From NCBI GenBank assembly GCA_951213105.1, contig OX578152.1, positions 69,977,180 through 70,041,179 on the forward strand: a stretch of DNA of 64,000 nucleotides, given 5' to 3'. Below, piece by piece: positions 10,664-24,220 of the stretch; position 1 is the first letter of the stretch, and each line of letters starts with the position of its first letter. This stretch comes from Amaurobius ferox (Eukaryota; Arthropoda; Arachnida; Araneae; Amaurobiidae). The notes below the pieces were generated by a model that saw only the letters and a program-made list of their open reading frames with translations, was not told the DNA's origin and made no database searches. The position numbers and the translations under genes are program-made.

Positions 10664-11529
10664 TATTTGAATGCGAGATGTTATAAAACTTCTAACAGAT
10701 AGGCAAACTAGCTCATTGTCTTCCTTCCATGGGAATAAAATATTCAATATGAAAACAGTAAAGAACTACCGTAGTTAATAGTATTTACCTTTAAAAATTG
10801 CCAAACCGAGCTACTCGCTTTAACAATGCTAGAGATTCTATAGCCATTGTTAAACATCTTTTCCGCCGTTTTGAACAAACGATCTATCGAACATAAACAA
10901 ATGTTTTGAAAGAAACTTTTCACTTTAGAAAATTTAGAGAACCATTTATTAAAATTCTTCAAAAAAAAAAAATTCCAATGGATGTAAAAAGTGCAAAGAT
11001 ATTGTTGAATTTTCTTTTCTGAACGTTCCCGTGTTATTTATGTAGTTATAACACATTAAACTATTTTTAAGATGGTTTTCCTTGGCATAATTAGGTAATA
11101 AATTATCTCGTATTTTCTTTTTAATGTATTTAATAGCTCCATTAAAATAAGTAGATAAATGCTTATTTTATTTTCTAAATATGTGATGTAGACAGCACAA
11201 GTTTTTTACTACATCATGCAATCGCAATGTATTTTTATTTCGAAATTAAGATATATAAAATCCACAGTCAAATGTTTTTTTCATTGAATTAGTACCACGT
11301 AAATTAAAATTAGCCGCTTTTGGTTCAAAATACGATTGGCATTTAATTAATATCCGCCAAATAAATAACTGTTGGCGACGTCTTTGGCGTCAGAATATAA
11401 AATTATTTCAAGAAGTAATTGTTTCGTAAATGGAGCAAAATAGATCTTTAAGAATGATGGTAAGAAATATGTTGTATAATGCTGTACATGGGAAGTGAAC
11501 ATATTGGAGGACACGTACTATTTGATTTA

Positions 11530-12148
11530 ATTTTTTGGGATATTTTTGGTGCACTTATTTGAAAAATGCTCAATATCTCGAGAATGATTTAGGCTAGCGT
11601 TCTGAAGCTTGTCTGTGTCATTAGTTTTACAATGAAAAATTATGTGTGAAATGATAATTTATATAAGAACATTGAATGTACCGATCTTTTATTAATGTTT
11701 TTAATAACAATTTATTCATAAATACTGCAATATCTCAAGAACGGTTCATGCTAGCAACCTAAAATTCGTTTTCTAATGAAAAATTGCATTGAAAATCATT
11801 TTTTACTTTATAATAATGAAGGTTCCGATTTTTTCAAGAATTCACTCGAAATTTGAAGTGTTTTCAGTACTTTCGATTCTGTTTAAAGTAAATAGGGTTT
11901 TAACATTCATCGATTGTAATAATTGTACAAAATTATTTTCATCCCTCACCCACAGACATCACCTCAAAAACGGTTGACTCAAGTTTAAGGATGCTTAACG
12001 TGCTCTTACGTAAAAAACTCAAATTCGAATGTTCGACTGTTGAAGTGTTGAAGTCCCAGACCACTTGACTGGCCCAAGGGCAAATGTTCGACTGTGTCAT
12101 AATACTTTCCCTATACATTATACTATGTATGTAGGAAATGTAAAAAGT
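11530..12148 (-). repeat. Family A-like partial copy
   Basis: Shares AATATCTCGAGAA, the TAGCGTTCTGAAG block and the CATCACCTCAAAAACGG region with family A. It ends in a CTTTCCCTATACATTATAC...GGAAATGTA-type hairpin near 12105-12145. Internally rearranged and diverged. Confidence 0.55.
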
Positions 12149-14799
12149 AGGGAAATACCATGCAACACCCAGAAAATTGGAGAAAGGACAATGTCGAAAA
12201 TTTCGATTTTTATGCTTTTGGTTGATAACTAACAGAAAATCAGAAAATAAACTAATCAAAAAATTTTCTTTTGTTAGAATGAAGGTATACACCTACATTT
12301 TTGTCAAACTGCAGAATTGTGCTAATCTTCCTTTTCGAAAGCGGCAAAATGAATATCAGATAACCTGAAAATGCATATTTTGATGTATTTTAAAATAAAT
12401 ATATAGGTATGAAGGAACTATTGCGGGTTGCGTTCAAAGGCCGTTGGAAAGAACGTTTTTTGATATTTCCGATGATGTCGACATGGAAACTTTGCAATAA
12501 TATTTTCGATCACCATCTATCGACAACCATCTATTCACCGCACCATAGTGAGCATATAAAATATGTAAAACGGATTTATGGTTTCCTGCTATCTGCAAAA
12601 GGAGCGCGATCCTAACAGTCGCTGATAATACTAAGTATAAGCAAAGTCAATTTATAAAAGAAGAAAGGAGAGGAGGCGATCAAAAGATAAAAATTAATGA
12701 TCGAAAAATAAATAACTGAAATGTTAAACACATAGAAAAAGTATTTTTCTGCCGGAAATGCCTGGGATGCATGATTGCTCATTGATAAGATTACTACAGT
12801 TACAGTTTAATAAATATAACGGTTAAATCTTTCTGGTAATTTCTATGTTTTTATGATTTTCAGTGCAAATTTTTAATTTTTATTGTGTTCAGTAAAATTG
12901 TAGTAATAGTTGGTATTTCTTTTTTCTCCCTCATTATAAACCGGGAATTTGCAGTAAGTACATATTTTTGCTTTACATTACTGTGTATGATATTTTTTAA
13001 TTTTATAAGCAAACTATTAACAATAATTTTGCTACTTTTCATGCAATAAATAGGTTACGTAAAGGTACATATGTGATGGAGGTCAATAATATTTATCATA
13101 TTTTGTTGGAATCCAACGTTTTTACACTTTCCAAAATAACTGAAAAGTATTTATGACTTTGGCCATTCTGTCTGTCTGTCCGTTCATACGGTAATTGCCG
13201 TAAAAATGACTTTATCGAAATGAAATTTTAGTATGCTGTTGAGACGGCCTGATGGACACACATCGGAATGAAAATGAATAATATGGCCCAATTAGTTTCG
13301 GATTTTACCCGGGTTGAAAAAATGAAATACATTGAACGCTATGGGATATAATTTTTCTAACACTTTTTAAGTTGAAATTCATAAATTTTTGAGTTGAAAT
13401 TCATAAATTGCTTCGAAAATTTTTAGAAATATTCAAATTGATAAAATAAAATGTGTAAAAAAATTTCAGCAAAATATGTTGATTATTTTTTAAATAAAAA
13501 TTGCAATAATAATTACACTCATGATAGAAGAAGATATCGCTCGACTCATTGCAAAATGAAATGTGGCTTCTATTTTTACCGCTGTAACCGTAGGCGTTTA
13601 AAGATTGTTTGAATTTATAAATAGTGTAGTATTCGTGCTTAAAACAGCTTTTTTTTGCGTATTATCTGTGTAAATTACGTATTAACGCAATTACAATATT
13701 TTTTTATTTTAAATCATCACTAAATTTTCCTACAACGAAGCCAAAATTTAACGCTATTCCTACAACGAAACCCAATTTTAACTTTAAATTATACCATGCA
13801 AAATGTAAACAAATCAAGCGATTGTAAAATGAGTTGTATAAGAATTGTTGAATTTTTTTTCAAGCAAAGTTATTTAACTCTGAGTCTGGAATATAGGTGA
13901 TACAAATGAAATATTCATTTATTTTACATAGAGAGGCTCACGGTTTACATTGGTGAGGTCCTTTGAATAAAGTTCATTTTATGTATTGTCCTTTTATATG
14001 AAGTTTTAAGTTTTCAAGAATATAAATTACTGTAGTACCGTGATAATTTAAAAAATATCAGTGCTGACTGTATCACATTTTAGAGGTGTTTAAATAAAAT
14101 TGAATTTCAGTTGGAAAGTGTTTCATAATCACTACTTTGTGCATGATTGATCTCTTTTAGTAATATTCTTTGGATGTTTAATAGAATCATAAAAAATAAT
14201 CATGAAATGTTTATCCGTGGTTATGTTATATGTATTTTTATTATAATTTCAAATTGATTGAAATAATTTAAATGGTGGCTATGTTTATAGCTTGCAAGAC
14301 ATTGCACACTTGTTAATTTAAAACGAAAACATTCTCTGTAAAATATAAAATATCAGAACCAGTTGCAAAAATATAGCAAATATGACATTTAGAAATTCAT
14401 TCGATAAAAGTATTTTTATGTATAATAATCAAGGTTCGTTTGTATCATTTTCAATCGTCAGATGACTTGTGGCACAGCCTGTGGAATAGCACACACTGCT
14501 TACTTTTACTTTTTTGATTCTTGAAGCTTAAATGTTTCTGCAGGAAAAAAAATGTCTTAATCTAGTAGAATGTACAATTTCTGAGTTCTGCTTACTTAAG
14601 GGGTTTGGTTTGTCTATTTCATAATTAACACTTGACATGAGTACAGGTGTTTGGAGGTTTCTCCAGCAGAAAGCTAAGATGCTATAAAATAAGTACGAAG
14701 ATTTTCTTCGATTATTTTTTTTTGATACCGTACCTATACTAGACTACAATATAGACCTCCCTACTTTATGGAAGGTTACATTCGTTAAAAAATAAAATC
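12149..14799. other. Gene-free AT-rich region
   Basis: No supported gene in 2.6 kb. A repeat word set (AAGAACGTTTTTTGATATTT, GATGATGTCGACATGGAAAC) at 12449-12490 recurs at about 35789-35832, marking a further dispersed repeat. Several short open frames have no recognisable content. Confidence 0.5.
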
Positions 14800-15067
14800 A
14801 TGAAAAACTGAATTCGTGAAGAAAGTATTGTTTTCACGAAAATTTTTGACGAGATTTTGATGCCAATATATGTTTGATGACCTCCTGAACACGTTTTCAT
14901 TATTTTTTGAGTGATGTCCGTCTGTATGTCGGTGGTCGATTTCTTGTGTACGCAATAACGGCCATGAATATTAATAGATTTTCACGAAATTTTATATCCG
15001 ACCATGTTACAAAAAAAATCTAGGAGTAGATAGAATTTTTTTTGTTCGTGACGTCAGTATCCTCCTC

Positions 15068-15102
15068 GGGGGGAGGGGGGGGGAAACTACCCCCCGGGGA
15101 TA
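15068..15102. other. G-run/C-run hairpin
   Basis: Runs of G (15068-15083) are followed by AAACTA and a C-run ending GGGG, so a G/C hairpin or G-quadruplex-prone tract is possible. A weaker counterpart is at 19556-19585. Confidence 0.4.
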
Positions 15103-15499
15103 CATTGACAAGTATGGTATCAATCGAAAGATTTTTCAAGCCCCTTAAAGTGAAGAGTAACACGATATAGTTGTAATCATTTGGTACCATACAGATTTTT
15201 CAAAAATTTTCTTGCAAAATATGATAAAAAAAACATTAAAGCTGCTAAAATTGGATTCTGGTATAAGAAAGTAGGTTTGAGTCACATTTCAGTTAATTTA
15301 GTATATAATGGTAAAATTATCTTTCCTTAAATCACATTGCGGCAAACATCCAAGTAATTCAAACTTTCAAAGTAAGCCCTGCGTTAAATTAGTAAAACAG
15401 TTTCAACATTTTTTCTCGGATAAATAATCCAACCTTTCTGTTATATGCGAAAGTTGTGCAAAACTGTTACTTTTTGCAAACGGAAACTATCTTTTCCCA

Positions 15500-15772
15500 C
15501 TAGTTTATTCCAATAAATATGTTCTTCCGGACGCCACTTTTTACACAAGTGAGGCAAAAAAGTGCATACGCATATTTAAAGAAAGTGAAGGCGAGGTTCA
15601 GTCGTACTTGAGAAAAGTTTGGACGAAGGCCAAGTACTCTAAGAACTTCTTCAACAGATAGCAAATTTTGATATCGCTGAGGGACATTCCAAAGTAGCAG
15701 TTGGTAGAAGTGGAAGCTTAATTTTTTTTTCACTCTTGGAAATTTTATGCTTATGGAGCAAAAAATATGCAC
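15500..15772 (-). CDS. Tandem-repeat ORF, copy 1 (unknown)
   Basis: A 90-codon minus-strand frame with the shared core NVPQRYQNLLSVEEVLRVLG and LRPNFSQVRL. The same frame is open in units 2 (17149-17445) and 3 (18523-18750, frameshifted near its end). I recognise no family. Inter-copy differences include many residue changes, so coding function is doubtful; it could be an exon remnant amplified with the unit. Confidence 0.2.
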   Translation of the reverse strand: MHIFCSISIKFPRVKKKLSFHFYQLLLWNVPQRYQNLLSVEEVLRVLGLRPNFSQVRLNLAFTFFKYAYALFCLTCVKSGVRKNIFIGIN

Positions 15773-17148
15773 GTAACTTTCTCCATAGTTTTATTCTCAA
15801 TTTTACTTTCTCGTATTATAGAACATAGTATAGAAAAATTATTGTTTACGCGAAAATTTTCGATTTCAAAATTTTAATACCAATATAGGTTTGAGGATCT
15901 CCTGAATACGTTTTGATTATTTTTAGAGTGATGTCCGTCTGTCTGGGGTCTATGTCTTGTGTTCACGGTATCTGTCACAAATAATTATGTGTGTTATTTT
16001 GTACAATTAAACTCAATTTAATGAATTATGGAAGAAATAAAGACAAAATCCATTTGAGTCTTCAGGGAAAGTCATGTGCTGTCCACATCAGATTTTTTAA
16101 CATGGAAGGATGGTAAAGCGAAAGTATTGTCTTCATGAAAATTTTTAATTTTAAGATTTTGATGCCAAAATAGGTTTCAGGACCTTCCGAATGCGCTTTG
16201 ATTATTTTTAGAGTGATTTCTTTCTGTCTGGGATTGATTTCTGGCGTATACGATAGCTGCACACAAATATTAATGGATTTTCACGAAACTTTATATAGAA
16301 TATATAACTTTATATTTGTTATAAAAAAATCTAGAACTATATAGATTTTTTTTTAAATTCGAGGGAAAACTTTCAATATAAATTCTAAATTTCTTTAGCA
16401 TGGCAGCATGGGGCAAACTTTGACATAATCTATAAAAGGATTTATTTGTTGCTCAATGATTACAACATTTTCATGAAACTTTATAGACTGCTTTGTTAAC
16501 TTGAAATTTAGAACTAAATAAAATCTTTTGAAATTCTAGCTTGAACTTCAAAATTTATTCGCAATTTTATGTTTACTTAACATAGAAGAATAGGGCAAAG
16601 TTCGATATAATTATGCATAAAAGGAGTTATAGTTTAATGATTCCGAAATTTAGAAGATTCAATTATTGTAGTGATAAATAACCTTGATACTATTATTGTG
16701 TTCATGACAACTTTAGCCCCCCCCTCGAAGGGGCAAGATAATACTCCCCTATCCCGAAGGGGTACATAGTCAACCATAGTATCAATTGAAAATTTTTTTC
16801 CTGTCCTTTAAAATGAAGCGTGACACGACATAATTGTAATAATTTGGGCTCACAATGCCGATTTTTTTTATAAATGTACTTGTGAAATCTGAAAAAAAAA
16901 TCGATTCTGGTATTAAAAAGTTGAGTTGAACCACACTTCATCTAATTTAGTAAATAATGGTAAAATTATGTTTCCTTAAATCACGCTGCGGCAAAGATCC
17001 AAGTTATTCAAACCTTCAAAGTACGTCCTGCCTTAAATTAGTAAAACAATTTTAACATTTTTTCTCGAACAAATAATCCAACCTTTCAGTTATTTGAGAA
17101 AGATGCTCAAAATTATCACTTTTTGCAAACGGTAATTAACTTTTCACG

Positions 17149-17445
17149 CTAGTTTATTCCTATAAATATGTTCTTCCGAACGCCACTTTTTACACAAGTG
17201 AGGCAAAAAAGTGCATGCGCATATAAGAAAGTGGCGGCGAGTTTCAGTCGTACTTGAGAAAAGTTCGGACGAAGGCCAAGTACTCTAAGAACTTCTTCAA
17301 CAGATACTAAATTTTGATATCGCTCAGGGACATTCGAAAGTAGCTGTTGGTAGAAGTGGAAGCTTAATTTTTTTTCACTCTTGGAATTTTTATGCTTATG
17401 GAGCAAAAAATATGCACATAACTTCCTCCATAGTTTTATTCTCAA
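17149..17445 (-). CDS. Tandem-repeat ORF, copy 2 (unknown)
   Basis: 98-codon frame, longest of the three because an upstream in-frame ATG is kept. Core reads NVPERYQNLVSVEEVLRVLG. The C-terminal part CVKSGVRKNIFIGIN is identical to copy 1. Not recognised as a known protein. Confidence 0.2.
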   Translation of the reverse strand: MRIKLWRKLCAYFLLHKHKNSKSEKKLSFHFYQQLLSNVPERYQNLVSVEEVLRVLGLRPNFSQVRLKLAATFLYAHALFCLTCVKSGVRKNIFIGIN

Positions 17446-18522
17446 TTTTACTTTCTCGTATTATGGAATGCAGTATAGAAAAATTATTGTTTTCACGAAA
17501 ATTTTTGATTTCAAAATTTTAATACCAATCTAGGTTTTAGGACCTCCTGAATACGTTTTGATTATTTTTAGAGTGATGTCTGTCTGTCTGGGATTGATTT
17601 CTTGCGTATACAATAGCTGCCACACATATTAATAGATTTTCACGAAACTTTATATCAAATATATAACTTTATATTTGTTATAAAAAAAAATTTAGAACTA
17701 TATAGATTTTTCTTTAAATTCGAGGGAAAACTTTCATTATAAATTCTAAATTTCTTTAGCATGGCAGCATAGGACAAAATTTCACATAATCTATAAAAGG
17801 ATTTATTTGTTGCTCAATGATTACAACATTTTCATGAAACTTTATAGACTGCTTTGTTAACTTGAAATTTAGAACTAAATAAAATTTTTTGAAATCCCAG
17901 CTTGAACTTCAAAATTTATTCGCAACGTTATGTTTACTTAACATGGAAGCATAGGGAAAAGTTCGATATAATTATGCATAAAAAGGGTTATAGTTTAATG
18001 ATCACGAAATTTAGAAGATTCAATCATTGTAGTGATAAATAGCCTTGATACTATTATTGTGTTCATGACAACTTTAGCCCCCCTCGAAGGGGCAAGATAA
18101 TACTCCCCTTTCCCGAAGGGGTAGATAGTCAACCATAGTATCAATTGAAATATTTTTTCCTGCCCTTTAAAATGAAGGGTAACACGACATAATTGACATA
18201 ATTGTAATCATTTGGTCTCACAATACCGATTTTTTTTATAAACGTACTTGTGAAATCTAAAAAAAAAAATCGATTCTGGTATAAAAAAGTTAAGTTGAAC
18301 CACACTTCATCTAATTTAGTAAATAATGGTAAAATTGTGTTTCATTAAATCACACTGCGGCAAACATCCAAGTAATTCAAACTTTCAAAGTACATCCTGC
18401 CTTAAATTAGTAAAACAATTTCAACATTTTTTCTCGAACAAATAATCCAACCTTTCTGTTATTTGAGAAAGATGCTCAAAATTGTTACTTTTTGCAAACA
18501 GGAACTATCTTTTCCCACTAGT

Positions 18523-18750
18523 TTATTCCAATAAATATGTTCTTCCGAACGCCCTTTTTACACAAGTGAGGCAAAAAAGTGCATACGCATATTTAAAGAA
18601 AGTGGAGGCGAGCTTCAGTCGTACTTGAGAAAAGTTTGGACGAAGGCCAAGTACTCTAAGAACTTCTTCAACAGATAGTAAATTTTGATATCGCTGAGGG
18701 ACATTCCAAAGTAGCTGTTGGTAGAAGTGGAAGCTTAATTTTTTTTTCAC
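18523..18750 (-). pseudogene. Tandem-repeat ORF, copy 3 (frameshifted)
   Basis: Same core as copies 1 and 2. A 2-bp loss in the ACGCC(ACT)TTTT segment near 18550 shifts the last residues from SGVRKNIFIG to RAFGRTYLLE. If this frame was ever coding, this copy has lost it. Confidence 0.25.
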
Positions 18751-19460
18751 TCTTGGAATTTTTATGCTTATGGAGCAAAAAATATGTACATAACTTTCTC
18801 CATAGTTTTATTCTCAATTTTGCTTTCTCGTATTATAGAATATAGTATAGAAAATGTATTGTTTTCACGAAAATTTTCGATGTCGAGACTTTGATGCTGA
18901 TATGTGTTTCAGGACCTCCTTAATACGTTTTGATTTTTTTACATAATTAACGTACTTTTCACGATTTTTAACGTACATTTTTTTTAATATAGAGATATAG
19001 TAAAGGGAAAGTATTGTCCTCATGAAAATTTTTAATTTTAAGATTTTGATGCCAATATAGGTTTTAGGACCTTTCGAATGCGCTTTGATTATTTTTAGAG
19101 TGATGTCCGTCTGTCTGGGGTCTATGTCTTGTGTTCACGGTATCTGTCACAAATAATTATGTGTGTTATTTTGCGCAATTAATCTCAATTTAATGAATTA
19201 AAGAAAAGGTTAAGAGAAAATTCATTTGAGTCTGTGTTGACCACATCAGATTTTTTAATATAGGGAAATGGTATAGCAAAAGTATTGTTTCCATGAAAAT
19301 ATTTGAATTCCAGATTTTGTCGCCAATATATGTTTTGGGACCTCCTGAACACATTTTGACTACTTTTAAACTGATGTCGGTCTGTCTGGGGTGTACAAGA
19401 TAGCTGCCACAAATATTAATGGATTTCCACGAAACTCTATGTTCAGCTTTATTATAAAAC

Positions 19461-20560
19461 TAGCCGCCTTCGGCGACCAGCCTGCTCGCTACCTTTGAAA
19501 ATTCTGACCGTGGCAAACTTGCTGACGCCATAACCCCGTGGAGTTAACAAATTTACCCCCCTCCCCCATCATCTCGAGGGGGCACATTGTCTAATTTTGT
19601 ATCAATCGAAAGATGTTTTTTCAAGCCTTTTAAAATGAAGGATAACATGTTTTAATTTGTTAAAATTCGAGCGAAATTTTATACTTTTTTAGCATGACAG
19701 CACAGAACAATATTTGACATAGTTATGCATGATAAAGGTTATTTAAGTATTAATTTTATGCATTATTTTGTACACCGACAATTTAAAGAATGCAAATAAG
19801 GAAATGGCAGCAAAAAAGAAATTGCTTGCTGCCATTTCCTGGATTTTCCAGAAAAAGCCGTATGCTGCCCACATTAGGTTTAATTTTCTCAGTAATGGAA
19901 ACTTGATTATTTTACTTTTCTCCACAAAGAGATGAAGAAAAAAAAATTGCCATCTGTTAAACGAACTTGTAGTATTTAGCCCATGCTATGACTTTCCAAA
20001 TTGTGAGTTGGGATAATTTCAAATAATGTCAAGTAGCAAACTAATATCAAATCTATTTAAAAATTACAAACTGGACTGTAATTTCAAATAAGTAATAATT
20101 CCAAGTAAAATTTTTCGCCATAAAATTCAGTTTGGTGAATATAAATAACCAAATCTGCGTTCTGAGAGGAGCCTTTTCAATATGTAAATTTCTGTTTGGT
20201 ATTGCAAATGAATTGTATTTTCTTAATATCCCCGGGAATAATTAACATTCAGAAATACCAATGGTGCCAAAATGTTGATAAATGACCAGACTTTAACAAA
20301 AATAGAAAATTAAAATAAAAACTGATTTTTCCATGATTTTAAGAGTAGAGTGTCCACTTCTTTGTTTAATAAGAATAACTTCTGTTTCATGAAGGACACT
20401 TTCATTTCTTCATTTTCCAAGGCAGCTTGGTACATCATTTTTTCAGTGAAGCTAATACTAGAAAATTTCTTGTTTTTGCCGCAATAACTGCTGTGTCTTA
20501 TTTATATTGAAGCATTTTAGTCTTTAAACTGGTTGGATATCATTGCATAGTTTTATTTGT
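19461..20560. other. Gene-free AT-rich region
   Basis: Short repeat scraps only: a C-rich block near 19556-19585 like that of the tandem units, and an altered TATGCTGCCCACATTAGG terminus at 19860-19877 that resembles the end of families A, B and C. No coding evidence. Confidence 0.45.
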
Positions 20561-20571
20561 CATACAATACA

Positions 20572-20790
20572 CAGTAATGTATATAGAAGGTATCGTAATG
20601 GGGTCGAAAATTGGGGCACGAGTTTTCGATGGATTTAATCGTTCCGGACGCTCCAGAACACAAATCTATAGTTTTTGGCATCACGTCTGTATATGTATTA
20701 ACTGTAGCTCAAAATCTATTCGACCAAATTTCGTGAAATTTGGTTGTAGAGTCATTTATGACTTACCCTGATGCTGACTAGCAATGATTA
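20572..20790 (-). repeat. Family B fragment abutting family A
   Basis: Carries TGGGGTCGAAAATTGGGG, CGAGTTTTCGATGGAT and ATTTCGTGAAATTTGGTTG as in family B copies. It is cut off where a family A copy begins at 20791. Confidence 0.5.
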
Positions 20791-20960
20791 TTACTTTCCT
20801 TCTATACATGATGTATAAGGAAAGCATTGTGACGGGGTCGAAAATTCGAATTCGAGTTTTCGACGGGAGAGCACGTTTCAAGCATCCCTGATCACGAATC
20901 AAACATTTTTGAAGTGATGTCTGTCTCTCTCTGTGTGTGTATGTATGTATGTATGTGAAA

Positions 20961-20995
<35 letters not shown>

Positions 20996-21567
20996 AGTGA
21001 GTCTGTGGAGATGATATCTAACGAACGAATGGAGCGATTCAAATGAAATTTGGTACAAAAATCACAATTCGTGAATACTGGAAGCTTATTGTTTTTAAAC
21101 GCAATTGAATGTTCAGAACCTCTCTAAATTTTCGAGTGAAATTTTGGAAAAATCATCAAAAAATCAAAACCTTTAATAAAGTTACGCAAATAGATATTTC
21201 TTATGTAATTTTTCCTTAGAAAACGATTGACATAAACTTTAGAACGCTAGCATGAACCGTTCTCGAGATATTGCACATTTTTTAAATAAATTTATCAAAA
21301 AATTCCAGAAATTAAAAAAAAATATATATATTAACTGTTGAGAAACATGTTTACTTTTTATATATAATATCATGCGATAAATTTGGTGACATCATTCTCG
21401 TGGATCCAGCTCGTTCTATTCATGAGAAAAGATACTTTGAGTAATACTTTTGTATTTGAACTCCAATAGTCATTGATCTGCTATAAGAATAACTTGCTTC
21501 TCCGTCCATAACGCTTGGCGAGATTTTGGCGACGAATTTGGCGGAATGTCGTCAACTTGGCGACAAA
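20791..21567 (-). repeat. Dispersed family A copy (truncated)
   Basis: Begins with the TTACTTTCCT...AAGGAAAG hairpin, holds a (GT)n tract at about 20964-20994, and ends at GGCGACAAAACAAAAAG, lacking the CACATCAG terminus. Very similar to 5973-6720. Confidence 0.75.
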
Positions 21568-22984
21568 ACAAAAAGTTGCAAAATGAAAAGCACGATTATT
21601 AGAACTGCAATTCGGATGTCATTTTAAATAAATAACCAACTTAAGTGTTATTTTGTACGACGAAACTTAATATATAATGAATGAAACATATAAAAACAAA
21701 AGCCGTAGATTTTTAAGTACAACTGTTAGTTATTTGGATGTAACAGAAATGTATGAAAAATGCATTTATTAAAATTTATGTAACTTAAATGTATGAAAAA
21801 CAGCGACATGCCAATTTTGGACTTTCTGGCTGTTTCGATTCTCGAGTTGTTCATCGAGTTGTTCTTCCTGAGAGCATTCTTATGGCGGACCCAGGACGAG
21901 GTAGTCCGATAAGGCTCAAAATCCAAATAGTCAACATATATCGTAAAAGACATCAAAAGACTAAATGTGACCGGTTCTCAAGTTAATCCCTAAAAATTAC
22001 ATTCCTATGGCGGGCCCAGGACAGGTAGGCAAATCAAAAGAATTAAAATGTATCACAAAAGACAACGACATACCAAATTTCATGTTGCTATGTTTAACGG
22101 AACTTAATTAGTTAAGGTCTCGAAAATGTGAATCACACTGACAAACAAACAATCAAACAAACAAACAAACACCAGATTAAGTTATATAAAAGATTGCAAA
22201 ACATGGCTACGTATCTGTAGCGAAAGTCATGCGATGACCGAATCAGAATTTGTATGCTCTTCCACTAACAAAGATTTTTATTAGCAAAAATAAAAATGCT
22301 TTCTTTTTGTTTTTATATATAAATCAAATTACAGAGTAATATCATCATGTCAGTCGATGTAAATAAATAAACAGAAAGTAATAGACAACATATAGTCTTA
22401 TTCAGGACCAATCCCAAAGTGAAAATCCAAAATGATGGGTAACGTATTAAGGTACAAATCCAAAGAAAAGAGTTCCATTACACATTTCTTCGCATTTATT
22501 GGCAATAGAAGACAGAAATCTTTTCCCAATAGCACGAACCCGCAAAAGAGAATGAAAAATTTTGATGAAGGTCTGGATGTGGGCCAACAGCTTCAACAAG
22601 TCCATTCAACAGATGGCGCCTTTACTTATCTTTATTCTGGAGAGCAATAAAATTATCACATTGTTCTTTACAGAAGGCACAAAATATGATATGGGAAGGA
22701 CATACATTTCTGTACGGACACGAGTTTTTAGTTATTTATTTATATTAAATAAAATTAGTTTAATCATGCAAAGGACATGTAGAATGGATATTTATTTGAA
22801 ACTAACACTAATACCCGTCGTTTCTCGGGATTTAAGATGCGAATTTTCGATTAAAATTGCATTGGAAGTCAGGAAAATTTTCGAAAACCAAACAATGTTT
22901 TAACGATGCGCTCACTAAAAATAAAAATTAAATTATGCACTCCGTGGTCCGAATACATCATCACCGGAGAACGGCTGCACCGAA
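21568..22984. other. Gene-free region with one dispersed repeat
   Basis: A repeat at about 22480-22690 (CATTTATTGGCAATAGA, CTTCAACAAGTCCATTCAAC) recurs at about 26018-26220. The open frames at 22432-22650 and 22562-22903 overlap it and show no recognisable domain, so they are not called. The remainder is AT-rich with a CAAACAAACAAACAAA tract at 22150. Confidence 0.5.
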
Positions 22985-23263
22985 CAGTGGTTCTCAATCT
23001 TTTTGAAGTCGGAGAACACTAAACTCTGATATTTTTCTTTCGCACGGAGCACTTACATACAACATAAGCTTTTAAGCAGGGGTGGTCAATCTTTTTTAAA
23101 TCAGCACAAACGGATTTCTTATCCAATCAAATTGTTCAGTGTTTAACAATGGAAAGTATTCTTCTATTGTTGTTAAATGTACGATTATTGATTTTTTCGC
23201 GGAACACTTGAAGTGGCGTCACGGAGCACTAGTGTTCCGCGGACCACGATTTGAGAAGCACGG
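22985..23263. mobile_element. hAT-type MITE
   Basis: Starts CAGTGGTTCTCAATCTTTTT and ends GATTTGAGAAGCACGG, an imperfect terminal inverted repeat of the widespread hAT pattern. An internal TGTTCCGCGGACCACG block near the right end is also typical. A second hAT-like start, CAGGGGTGGTCAATCTTTTT, lies inside at 23076, hinting at a nested or composite element. No clear 8-bp target duplication was found. Confidence 0.6.
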
Positions 23264-23269
23264 GTCTAG

Positions 23270-24220
23270 ATATAGACTATTTAAAACACATAATTAAACC
23301 TTCCATTGAGATAGCATTATGCAGACGATATTTTTTCACCAATTTATATAAAGAAAATTATATCATGTTGCCTAGCAACGGATTTAAATCCAAAGTGTTT
23401 ATGCAGCAGACGATTTAAATAATAAAGATATGTATATAAAATAAATTTTATGATATTGCATTTTTGACTGCATTATATCAATTACGATCTTCAGGTTTAA
23501 ACTTCATTATTGTTATTGATGATTTTGGGGATTATTGATTCGGAGATTATTGTTATTTTGCCATTTTAGAAATTCATGTGTTGTAGTACGGGTAATTGCA
23601 ATTTATTACGCCATCTGTGTCATTTTTATAAAAATTTTTGAAACTCATATTGTAATACGGGTAATCTTCTAACACACGGGCATATTTTCTAATCTACGAT
23701 AATATAAGTAGTACGGGTTTATCTTTCCATACAATTTTAGCGCTATGATTTTGGAATATATTGAAATCAATTACGGTCTTCAGGTTTAGAGATTACGGGA
23801 TTAATGATATTTTCAATTTATAACGTCATCCCTTTCATTTTTGCTAAGATTTTAGAAACTTATATGTTGTAGTACGTGTAATTTTCTACTAATACACGGG
23901 TGTATCTTCGAATATAAGAGTAGTATGGGTCCCATACAATTTTAGCATCTTTATTTTGCATGGATTGATTCAATTTCATATTTTTTGTAAATGTGTTTAC
24001 AAACGGGATCAGGATATTTTATTTAGATTTACACGTGAAGATAATTTTGTATAGCGACAGAGATTCTCAAACGTCGTGTTAGGAATATTAAATTAAATAT
24101 TTTAATAGAACATTTTGATTAACAATCTCATTTAGTATACTATAAAAATTTGCACATGATTGTGAATTTTAAGTTTTTTTATATTATATACTCCGTACAA
24201 AGATCGAGTATAGTGCTAGT
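23270..24220 (-). repeat. Dispersed family X copy
   Basis: Minus-strand copy beginning ACTAGCACTATACTCGATCT (at 24220) with TACGGAGTATATAATATAA next. It then follows the family X order: AAATTCACAATCATGTGCAA, GATACACCCGTGTATTAG, CCTGAAGACCGTAATTGAT, TTGCCTAGCAACG. The 3' tail is missing, replaced near the hAT MITE. Confidence 0.7.

Larger units (their letters stand above)
14800..19460. repeat. Cluster of ~1.37-kb tandem units with short family C elements
   Basis: The landmark GTTCTTCCG occurs at 15521, 17170 and 18539 (intervals 1649 and 1369 bp). The landmark AGCATGGCAGCAT is at 16397 and 17758 (1361 bp). Each unit holds a C-rich CCCCTCGAAGGGG or CTCCCC block, a GC-richer segment with the same minus-strand open frame, and short family C insertions. 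These have GGAAAGTATTG, GATTTTGATGCCAATATA, GTGATGTCCGTCTGTCTG and CACATCAGATTTTTTA. The first interval is longer because of an extra ~280-bp family C insertion around 15830-16110. Arms are highly similar, so the amplification is fairly recent. Confidence 0.8.

Noticed and set aside
20756..21058. 100-codon frame with THTHTHT run
   Set aside because: Antisense of a GT microsatellite inside a family A copy; the same region elsewhere has stops.
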